A stretch of DNA of 9,153 nt from 2-12-FULL-41-17 sp964562855 (GTDB lineage Bacteria; Patescibacteriota; Microgenomatia; Curtissbacterales; GWA2-41-24): assembly GCA_964562855.1 (NCBI GenBank), contig CAZLVB010000030.1:1-9153 (forward strand), written 5' to 3'. This document shows positions 1 through 5,101 of this stretch, piece by piece; positions within the stretch are counted from its first letter, which is position 1, and each line of letters begins with the position of its first letter. The notes beneath the pieces are model-generated. The model saw only the letters and a program-made list of their open reading frames with translations. It did no database searches and was not told the DNA's origin. Both the position numbers and the translations under genes were made by a program.

Positions 1-1372
1 TAATTGCTTCTAATTGTTTTTCGCTAGACAAATACTTTTCCATTTCAAGCGAAAGAAAGCGCAAATTTTTAATACCTTCTTCGGCTTTACCTGAAACAAC
101 CTTTGCAATCAGATAACCCCACGCGATTTGCGCAACTAAAACTTTGGTACTCATTACACAAACCTCCGGGCCGGATTGCGACATAAATTTATAATCAGAC
201 ATCCTTGTCATAGTAGAACCCTGCATATTTACATATGAAGCTATTTTTACACCGCATTTAGCAGCATGTTCCAAAGCTTCCAACACATCTGCGGATTCTC
301 CGCTCTGAGAAGGAGCAATTATCAAATCCCGGTTGGAAAATAGGTCAAAGTATTCAATCGCTTCCGACGCGCTTAAGCCCGTAACAGGTATTTTTGCATG
401 CTTCCTTAAATAAAATGCCGTTTGCTGTGCAGTAAGACCGGCTGATCCGCTCGCTACTGTATAAACATTGTCGGCGCGCTTTATTGCTTCGACAAAATCC
501 TTATATATATCAATACCCTGACTGAGCAGCTGCCTAATAACATAAGGGCCTTCATTTATTTCCTTAAGCATAAAATGCGGGTATCCTTCTTTGTCGATCC
601 GGTTGTCTTCAAAATCAATTTTTTCTTCTTTATATTTGATTGACTTTCCCGATTTAATATCAATCAAAGAAACCCTCCCCTTATTGACAACTACCATCTG
701 GCCGTTTTCGACAACAATCATTTTTTCAGCATAAGGGGCAAAAGAAAGAGTATCGCTAGATAAATAAATCTCCTCACCCGATAAACCAACAACCAAAGGG
801 GAGCCATTCCGGCAAGCGATTATTTCATCATTCTTTGTGACTAGAATAATCGTATTTCTTCCAGCTAATTTAGCAAAAGCCTTCCTCACAGCCTCTTTTA
901 GGGGTCGGACCCCTTTAGGGGTTGAACCCCTAGAGTGATCCTCTATCAGTCTGACGATTACCTCTGTATCCGTTTGGGTATTAAACTCGTGACTGTTCTT
1001 GGCGAGTTTCGACTTAAGCTCCAAGTAGTTTTCGACTATTCCGTTGTGTGCCAAAGCAAAAGATTTATCAGAAGAATAGTGAGGATGAGCGTTTGTTTCC
1101 GAAATTCCGCCGTGTGTTGCCCACCTGGTGTGGCCAATTCCGATATTGGATTTAAGATTTAAGATTCTAGGATTATGAACTTCACCAATCGCCCCAACAT
1201 GCTTTTCAACTACAATATTGGAAATTGGAAATTGGAAATTGGAAATTCTTGCCCTTTGGGCAAGCGCAACTCCCCAAGAATCGTAACCACGGTACTCCAG
1301 TCGTTTAAGTCCACCGAGGATTACGTCAGCTGCGTCTTTATCACGGCCGATATAGCCAAAGATTCCACACAT
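1..1372 (-). CDS. glmS: Glutamine--fructose-6-phosphate aminotransferase (isomerizing), 3' end cut by window edge
   Basis: Converts fructose-6-phosphate and glutamine to glucosamine-6-phosphate, the entry to UDP-GlcNAc, in the cytoplasm. I followed the frame from 1372 to base 2 without a stop: 457 residues of an enzyme usually about 600 long, so roughly the last 150 lie outside. The start is fixed by MCGIFGYIG, since Cys2 must become the N-terminal nucleophile. Glutaminase-domain landmarks are LEYRGYDS, HTRWATHGG and HNGIVENY. The first SIS domain starts near residue 285, with SQSGE at 355-359 and STK at 408-410. The usual CGTS loop reads SGSA (308-311). Residues 42-51, 66-75 and 148-158 are encoded by short DNA repeats and sit where the family has linkers or loops. 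No Shine-Dalgarno sequence precedes the ATG; the leader is a heptamer repeat. Family assignment is very secure. Confidence 0.96.
   Translation of the reverse strand, partial: MCGIFGYIGRDKDAADVILGGLKRLEYRGYDSWGVALAQRARISNFQFPISNIVVEKHVGAIGEVHNPRILNLKSNIGIGHTRWATHGGISETNAHPHYSSDKSFALAHNGIVENYLELKSKLAKNSHEFNTQTDTEVIVRLIEDHSRGSTPKGVRPLKEAVRKAFAKLAGRNTIILVTKNDEIIACRNGSPLVVGLSGEEIYLSSDTLSFAPYAEKMIVVENGQMVVVNKGRVSLIDIKSGKSIKYKEEKIDFEDNRIDKEGYPHFMLKEINEGPYVIRQLLSQGIDIYKDFVEAIKRADNVYTVASGSAGLTAQQTAFYLRKHAKIPVTGLSASEAIEYFDLFSNRDLIIAPSQSGESADVLEALEHAAKCGVKIASYVNMQGSTMTRMSDYKFMSQSGPEVCVMSTKVLVAQIAWGYLIAKVVSGKAEEGIKNLRFLSLEMEKYLSSEKQLEAI
899..932. repeat. Twin GGGGTYGRACCCC hairpin element inside glmS
   Basis: Two adjacent inverted repeats: GGGGTC-G-GACCCC at 901-913 and GGGGTT-G-AACCCC at 918-930, the second extended by TA/TA to 916-932. 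Both follow one pattern with a single central G. The element is read in frame within glmS, giving residues 148-158 (RGSTPKGVRPL), between IVRLIEDHS and KEAV. In other GlmS proteins the corresponding stretch is a short link in the glutaminase domain. This looks like a palindromic mini-repeat tolerated inside a gene. Confidence 0.8.
1149..1176. repeat. Degenerate heptamer repeat (GATTTAA-type) inside glmS
   Basis: Four consecutive 7-base units: GATTTAA, GATTTAA, GATTCTA, GGATTAT. The first two are identical and the others drift. They encode glmS residues 66-75 (roughly NPRILNLKS) just before the conserved GIGHTRWATHG, where the family has a variable loop. The reading frame is kept. Confidence 0.65.
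1220..1247. repeat. Heptamer tandem repeat (GGAAATT)x4 inside glmS
   Basis: Four exact copies of GGAAATT end to end (28 bases). On the coding strand they give about residues 42-51 of GlmS, ISNFQFPISN, a low-complexity stretch between DSWGVAL and VVEKHVGAIGE. Because 7 is not a multiple of 3, each copy change would shift the frame unless compensated nearby, so the present copy number has presumably been selected. Confidence 0.85.
1248..1264. repeat. Short hairpin CTTGCCC-TTT-GGGCAAG inside glmS
   Basis: A 7-bp perfect inverted repeat with a 3-base loop directly abutting the GGAAATT array. It encodes part of LAQRAR in GlmS. Hairpin and array together account for most of the variable linker after GYDSWGVA. 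Confidence 0.6.
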
Positions 1373-1374
1373 AA

Positions 1375-1409
1375 ATTAGTGATTAGTAATTAGCGACTAG
1401 TTATTAGTG
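1375..1409. repeat. Heptamer repeat (ATTAGTG-type)x5 in the glmS leader
   Basis: Five consecutive 7-base units: ATTAGTG, ATTAGTA, ATTAGCG, ACTAGTT, ATTAGTG. They end two bases before the glmS start codon at 1372, so the array occupies the position where a ribosome-binding site would sit. On the coding strand the leader reads as repeated CACTAAT-like units with no purine-rich Shine-Dalgarno sequence. Confidence 0.8.
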
Positions 1410-1472
1410 CAAACCAATTTTAGTAGGCGTCCATCCGAAGCTTTTTGCAAAGGATGGGAAGGCATCCGCAGA

Positions 1473-1513
1473 TAAAATCGATCTTTATAAACCCCTCCGC
1501 TCAATCGATTTTA
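1473..1513. repeat. Inverted repeat, 10-bp arms TAAAATCGAT / ATCGATTTTA
   Basis: Arms at 1473-1482 and 1504-1513 are perfect reverse complements around a 21-base loop. The repeat lies upstream of glmS and directly abuts the CCCTGAGC-type repeat. It could fold in the transcript leader; there is no poly-T tail supporting an intrinsic terminator on the minus strand. Confidence 0.5.
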
Positions 1514-1533
1514 CCCTGAGCGACATCGAAGGG
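1514..1533. repeat. CCCTGAGC...TCGAAGGG-type dispersed repeat (intergenic copy)
   Basis: Reads CCCTGAGCGACATCGAAGGG, an imperfect inverted repeat with CCCT/AGGG ends. It resembles the widespread bacterial repeat usually seen as CCCTGAGCGAAGTCGAAGGG (recognised from memory, not searched). A related copy sits at 2155-2173. Confidence 0.65.
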
Positions 1534-1541
1534 TTCATTAT

Positions 1542-1571
1542 TCGCTGATCCTCAAAAGAGCTTTTCAGCGA
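1542..1571. repeat. Hairpin with TCGCTGA / TCAGCGA arms
   Basis: Perfect 7-bp arms at 1542-1548 and 1565-1571. The interior contains AAA...TTT complementarity that can extend the stem after a bulge. Function unknown; it may be part of the leader structure upstream of glmS. Confidence 0.45.
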
Positions 1572-1587
1572 TCCTTCTCCTCGTATC

Positions 1588-1601
1588 CCGCCAGCTGGCG
1601 G
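1588..1601. repeat. Perfect 14-bp palindrome CCGCCAGCTGGCGG
   Basis: Fully self-complementary, GC-rich against an AT-rich background, 20 bases past the stop codon of the preceding gene. Palindromes of this kind recur as dispersed repeats in many bacterial genomes. No T-run follows on the minus strand (the sequence continues GATACGAGG), so a Rho-independent terminator is not supported. Confidence 0.6.
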
Positions 1602-1620
1602 ACCACACGCTGCGCCTTTT

Positions 1621-2241
1621 CTAAACCCCTCCTTTCTTAAGTGGATAATCTCGAGACTCCATTATAGATATTTCCGGCACTTTTTTGTATTTCGGATTTT
1701 TAACAAGGGCTGGCTTTCCATCGCGCTCGACAATATAATAGGCAAAACCATGCATTTCTTTTACCGCTTCATAATCAGCATGCCCCGGTAACGATACGGG
1801 ATCGTGATCTTCAAAGTTAACAGGCGAATCGTCGGCTGTCACGAAAAATGTATTAGAAATATTGGCAACCAGATGCCCCCACTCGGCAGGAATAAATATC
1901 GAATCTCCCCTCTTAACATGCACCGCATACATTTCCTCTATCTCATCATTTATCGACTTTCCGCTACCATCAACCGCTCGCCTCTGCACTAAAACTATCC
2001 CTTCTCCAAAAAGCACCCAATAAGTTTCGTCAAGTTTGCCAACATGATAATGGCCATAAGTCTTAATGTACTCCTGTCCAACTTTCCCCGGTTCCCAAAT
2101 CGTTATATTTCGTTGATCCGACCCGCCTCTAACCATATGGTAGTGGACCGCAGGCCCTAAGCTTGTCGAAGGGTCCATCAGAACATCCTTCATCTTTTCG
2201 TGAGTTCTTTCTGCGTAATGTTTAGCTGTAAAGTCTTTCAT
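1621..2241 (-). CDS. Cupin-type (archaeal-like) glucose-6-phosphate isomerase
   Basis: Interconverts glucose-6-phosphate and fructose-6-phosphate in the cytoplasm, using a metal in a single cupin barrel. It resembles the Pyrococcus-type phosphoglucose isomerase and is unrelated in fold to E. coli Pgi. At 206 residues it is close to the roughly 190 of that family. Metal ligands are visible as GHYH (His64, His66), Glu72 in LDETYWVL and His123 in WGH; PGKVG and the C-terminal KNPKYKK also match. The start ATG overlaps the previous stop as ATGA (2238-2241), implying translational coupling. Residues 23-29 (DPSTSLG) come from a dispersed DNA repeat, just before PAVHYHMVRGG. Product F6P feeds glmS downstream. 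Family is confident; substrate specificity is inferred from motifs. Confidence 0.9.
   Translation of the reverse strand: MKDFTAKHYAERTHEKMKDVLMDPSTSLGPAVHYHMVRGGSDQRNITIWEPGKVGQEYIKTYGHYHVGKLDETYWVLFGEGIVLVQRRAVDGSGKSINDEIEEMYAVHVKRGDSIFIPAEWGHLVANISNTFFVTADDSPVNFEDHDPVSLPGHADYEAVKEMHGFAYYIVERDGKPALVKNPKYKKVPEISIMESRDYPLKKGGV
2155..2173. repeat. CCCTGAGC...TCGAAGGG-type repeat inside the cupin isomerase gene
   Basis: Reads CCCTAAGCTTGTCGAAGGG. It is the 19-base form of the same repeat type as 1514-1533. It is translated in frame as DPSTSLG near the N-terminus of the isomerase, outside the metal-binding cupin core, so it is probably tolerated. Confidence 0.7.
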
Positions 2242-2675
2242 TCTGTTTTTGCCTGCTGATTTCTCTTGTCACGCTCTTGTGGAGTTTCATCACTTCTTGA
2301 ATAATCATCTTCCAATCTAAAAGTCGTCCCAACTTCCGGTGTTGAAACCTCGATAAAGTCACAATCTGTAATCCCCTTAAGCCTGTGTCTTTGGCCGACT
2401 TCACAGCTATAACCCTTCCCGTGGACTAATTCTTCCTCCACCAACTCTCCATTCTCCTCTCTTTCCCAAATCACCGCGCCTCTGCCGGCAATCAAAAACC
2501 AGGTCTCCAACTTCTGGTCATGCTTTTGTAAAGAAAGCCTCGCGCCGGCATTTACATGAATCAATTTGCCCATATAGGGTTTGTCGTCGGGAGTAAAATG
2601 GACTTCAAATCCCCAAGGTTTCTCGACTCTTCGGACATAGGGTAAAGTGTCAAAATGTTGCGGATTTTCGGGCAT
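2238..2675 (-). CDS. Small cupin protein related to type II phosphomannose isomerase (ManC C-terminal domain-like)
   Basis: Likely mannose-6-phosphate/fructose-6-phosphate isomerase activity. It is 145 residues, equivalent to the C-terminal isomerase domain of bifunctional ManC/AlgA without the guanylyltransferase part. Visible landmarks are the entry motif EKPWGFEVHF (18-27), Gln50 and His52 with Glu57 in SLQKHDQKLETW, the GRG turn, and His97 in GQRHRL. The usual second metal His of the H-x-H pair is Gln54, which leaves activity uncertain. FIEVSTPEVG matches the family C-terminus. I chose ATG at 2675, seven bases past the uppS stop. The frame is open up to 2735, which would overlap uppS by 53 bases and add a charged non-conserved N-terminus. 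It ends by a 4-base ATGA overlap with the next gene. A non-catalytic or other sugar-phosphate cupin role remains possible. Confidence 0.82.
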   Translation of the reverse strand: MPENPQHFDTLPYVRRVEKPWGFEVHFTPDDKPYMGKLIHVNAGARLSLQKHDQKLETWFLIAGRGAVIWEREENGELVEEELVHGKGYSCEVGQRHRLKGITDCDFIEVSTPEVGTTFRLEDDYSRSDETPQERDKRNQQAKTE

Positions 2676-2682
2676 GGGACTT

Positions 2683-3387
2683 TTACTGTCCGTATCTTCT
2701 CTGCCTTGAGGCATAATCAGTGATAGCTCGCGCAAGCTCTTTTTTCGAAAAATCCGGAAAATAAAGTTTTGAGAAATAAAATTCGGTGTACGCTGTTTGC
2801 CATGGCATCATCCCGCTGATTCTTTTTTCTCCGGATGTTCTAATCAAAAGATCCGGTTCAGGCAGACCGGCAGTATCTAGGTTTTTGCTAATCAGTTCCT
2901 CATCAATCTGTGACGGCTTAATTCCTCTTCTGACAATTTTCCTAAAAGCCCTGACAAGTTCATCCCTACCGCCGTAATCAAGACAGATGTTTAAAATGTA
3001 ACTTCTGTTTTTGGCAGTCTGTCTTTCGATCGAAAGAAGCAGGTTTTTAAGGCTTTGAGGAACTCGATCACGCCTGCCTAACCACTTAAATCTCACTCCT
3101 TCTTTAATCAGTTCATTAACATGTTTCTTAAAAAAGAGCTGGTAAATCTTCATTAAATAATTCACCTCAGGACCTGGCCTTTTCCAATTTTCGGTCGAAA
3201 AACTCCAAAGAGTCAAAACTTTAACACCAATATTCTTAGACGCTTTAACAACGTTAAAAGCCGTCTCCAAACCTCGCTTGTGGCCCTCTATGGGTTCAAG
3301 ACCGTGCTTTTTTGCCCATCGCCTATTCCCGTCTGGAATGATCACAACGTGTTCGGGGACTATCGTTGCGGCACCGATTTTACTCAT
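2683..3387 (-). CDS. uppS: Isoprenyl transferase / undecaprenyl diphosphate synthase (cis-prenyltransferase)
   Basis: Adds IPP units in cis to a short allylic diphosphate to make the long polyprenyl diphosphate that carries cell-wall precursors. At 234 residues from ATG 3387 it has normal length. The catalytic Asp19 lies in HVVIIPDGNRRWAK (13-26). LWSFSTENWKR, RTSGEKRIS and PWQTAYTEFYF are the other family motifs. The IPDGNRRW form, with RTSGE, resembles archaeal and actinobacterial enzymes more than the E. coli IMDGNGRW form. An in-frame TTG at 3441 would add 18 residues but falls inside a palindrome, so ATG 3387 is preferred; neither has a clear ribosome-binding site. It follows the prenyl synthase gene after 91 bases and is probably co-transcribed. 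Polyprenyl chain length cannot be read from the sequence. Confidence 0.93.
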   Translation of the reverse strand: MSKIGAATIVPEHVVIIPDGNRRWAKKHGLEPIEGHKRGLETAFNVVKASKNIGVKVLTLWSFSTENWKRPGPEVNYLMKIYQLFFKKHVNELIKEGVRFKWLGRRDRVPQSLKNLLLSIERQTAKNRSYILNICLDYGGRDELVRAFRKIVRRGIKPSQIDEELISKNLDTAGLPEPDLLIRTSGEKRISGMMPWQTAYTEFYFSKLYFPDFSKKELARAITDYASRQRRYGQ

Positions 3388-3405
3388 TAATGTAATGTCA
3401 CAAGA

Positions 3406-3467
3406 AAAGTCGCTTTGCTCCTGTTCTTTGAGATATCTCAAAGAATAACAGAAAATAAAGTCGCTTT
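3406..3467. repeat. Palindrome flanked by direct repeats, upstream of uppS
   Basis: A 22-bp perfect palindrome lies at 3424-3445: arm TTCTTTGAGAT followed by its reverse complement. Outer CTGTT (3421-3425) and AACAG (3447-3451) can extend pairing around a bulge. An 11-base direct repeat, AAAGTCGCTTT, flanks it at 3406-3416 and 3457-3467. This fits a small inserted element with a target duplication, a regulatory operator or a transcript hairpin between two operon genes. There is no T-run to mark a terminator. Confidence 0.75.
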
Positions 3468-3478
3468 CAACAAAAAAG

Positions 3479-5083
3479 TTAGCTTTCTCTGTTTACTGAA
3501 AAATCAACTAATCCACGATATAGCAATTTTAGACTATTAGCTTTACTAATGTTTTCGATTTGTTTGTAAGCCGAATTAGCCAGTTTCACCTTTTCTTTTT
3601 CGCAAAATTCCAAAGCGCCGGATTTTTTTATCAGTCCTTTAATAATTTCAAGATCACTCTTATTTGTAATCGGACTTCCCCAAATTTTCAAAATTTTCTG
3701 CTTATCACCTTTATTTGCTTGCGCCAAAGCTTTGTAAATAAGAAGCGTATTTTTACCCTCTCTCATATCAGAAAGCGTTGATTTACCCAGGCCTTTTTCA
3801 TTTCCAAATATCCCCAAAATATCATCTTGAAGCTGAAAAGCCTTACCTGTTGAAAGGCCAAAACCTGTCAATGCTTCAATCTGTTTTTTGCCAGCACCTA
3901 CAAGCACTGCCCCAATTATCAGGGGCCCGACAAAGCTGTATCTTGCCGTTTTAAGATCGGTAACCTGCCAAATATCGCCTAAACTAATTCTGTTCCGCTT
4001 CTTAGAAAGTGCGTTTTCCACGTCTAACGCCTCTCCGTACGCAGTTTCTAAAATGACACCTGTCAATTTATCAAGACAAATTCTCTTTATACGATCGCCA
4101 AAATTTGAAGAATTAATCAACCGGATAGCCTCAAAACAAGCAATATCTCCGATAATAATCGCCTGACTTATACCGTAATGAGCACCGGCCAATTTTTCGT
4201 ATCTCTTGTGGATAGTCGGTTTATTTCTTCGTGTTTCGGATTTATCAATAATATCGTCATGAATTAAAAGAAAACTATGAATAATTTCGAAAGCCAAAGC
4301 GATGGGTAAGATTTCTTTTATCCTCTCTTCAACTTTGTCTCCTTGTCCCTTTGTCACCCGCCCTGAGTAATATCCTAACCAAACTAAAAACGCCCGCAGC
4401 CTTTTGCCGGATGCAGAAAAGTCAAATAAATCTTCGTAAAATTTTCTAATCAGAGGCGGATAATTATCTAGACTTTCAATCTTATCCTTGAAATATTTTT
4501 TTAAATACGGTTCGAAAATCGCTAAGAATTTCTTGAGCGTTTTTTCAAAATGAGAAGGTTCGCTTTCTTGTATGAGCGGCATTGCGAGCCTCACCCATGG
4601 AGCATATTTTTTTGGATTTTCAGAAACATCATCCAAGAAGTTCTGTTCATCGACCCATTTATATTTATAAGCCACATACTTATTTGGACTAATTTTACCA
4701 TCGTACTCCCCGGTCAAAATAATGTCGTATTCATTCTCACAGAGTTGGCCGTCCTGGGCAAAATAGCTAACTCCCCCCAAAATTTTAAGCGGGATTTTTT
4801 TACTGATTCCGTACTCCCTTAAAAGACAACGGTAAGTTGCCTCCTGTGCTGTTTCCTCACTTCCGTCCTTTTTACGCAAATGGTGAGTAGAGCCCGTAAA
4901 GTCCCAAATACTGTTGTGAATCTTATGTTTTCTGTGTTGAAGTAGAACTTCTCCGCGCCTGTTGTAAAGAAGAATGGAAATTGCCAAATGCCTTCTACCC
5001 CGCCCCGTATGTGCAAAAGCCTTGCTTATTAATTTCCCGGTCGGTACACCCTCTTTATCAACTTCGATTACTTGTTCAGTCAT
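3479..5083 (-). CDS. Fusion: IDI-type Nudix domain + trans-polyprenyl (geranylgeranyl-type) diphosphate synthase
   Basis: 534 residues with two domains and an uninterrupted frame. Residues 1-175 align with type I IPP isomerase, which converts IPP to DMAPP. His25 and His32 (AHTGRGRRHLA), His67, Glu90 and the Glu116/Glu118 pair of CENE occupy the E. coli metal-ligand positions. The catalytic Cys of NSVCGHP is Ser65 in FTGSTHH, so isomerase activity is doubtful. Residues 180-534 form an all-alpha prenyl synthase: GKRLR (226-230), first Asp-rich motif DDIID (276-280), KT (378-379), second motif QDDILG (419-424, Gly replacing the last Asp) and KSTLSDMREGKNT. Phe271, five residues before the first motif, without the two-residue insertion of bacterial FPP synthases, resembles archaeal geranylgeranyl-diphosphate synthases. 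It starts 18 bases after ispH. The likely role is supplying allylic primer for UppS. Confidence 0.9.
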   Translation of the reverse strand: MTEQVIEVDKEGVPTGKLISKAFAHTGRGRRHLAISILLYNRRGEVLLQHRKHKIHNSIWDFTGSTHHLRKKDGSEETAQEATYRCLLREYGISKKIPLKILGGVSYFAQDGQLCENEYDIILTGEYDGKISPNKYVAYKYKWVDEQNFLDDVSENPKKYAPWVRLAMPLIQESEPSHFEKTLKKFLAIFEPYLKKYFKDKIESLDNYPPLIRKFYEDLFDFSASGKRLRAFLVWLGYYSGRVTKGQGDKVEERIKEILPIALAFEIIHSFLLIHDDIIDKSETRRNKPTIHKRYEKLAGAHYGISQAIIIGDIACFEAIRLINSSNFGDRIKRICLDKLTGVILETAYGEALDVENALSKKRNRISLGDIWQVTDLKTARYSFVGPLIIGAVLVGAGKKQIEALTGFGLSTGKAFQLQDDILGIFGNEKGLGKSTLSDMREGKNTLLIYKALAQANKGDKQKILKIWGSPITNKSDLEIIKGLIKKSGALEFCEKEKVKLANSAYKQIENISKANSLKLLYRGLVDFSVNRES

Positions 5084-5101
5084 TAATTTGCGAGTTTGCC
5101 C

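Larger units (their letters stand above)
1410..1620. other. Intergenic region between the cupin phosphoglucose isomerase gene and glmS: repeat mosaic, no gene seen
   Basis: About 210 bases without a credible ORF. From low to high coordinate it holds a 10-bp inverted repeat (1473-1482 with 1504-1513), a CCCTGAGC...TCGAAGGG repeat (1514-1533), a hairpin with TCGCTGA/TCAGCGA arms (1542-1548 with 1565-1571) and the palindrome CCGCCAGCTGGCGG (1588-1601). I see no T-run after any hairpin on the minus strand, no convincing -35/-10 pair and no recognisable glmS ribozyme core. A glmS promoter or processing site may lie here but cannot be located by eye. Confidence 0.6.

Noticed and set aside
935..1393. 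Two plus-strand ORFs (935-1162 and 1175-1393)
   Set aside because: Both are antisense to the glmS frame, which I translated codon by codon and recognised; their proteins are unlike any family and contain repeat-derived text.
899..1409. CRISPR array
   Set aside because: The repeats are 7-17 bases, tandem or palindromic, without unique spacers of regular length.
1473..1601. Rho-independent terminators at the inverted repeats
   Set aside because: None is followed by a T-run on the minus strand, so they were recorded as repeats only.
1373..1620. glmS ribozyme/riboswitch upstream of glmS
   Set aside because: Position is right, but I could not find the conserved cleavage-site core or its pseudoknot pairing in the minus-strand sequence. 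A covariance-model search would settle it.
2238..2240. UGA recoding as in Gracilibacteria/SR1
   Set aside because: TGA ends the cupin gene exactly at the ATGA junction with the next gene, and no in-frame TGA interrupts any recognised gene.
3388..3441. TTG start of uppS at 3441
   Set aside because: The codon lies inside a 22-bp palindrome and the added residues are not conserved; ATG 3387 gives the usual spacing to the DGN motif.
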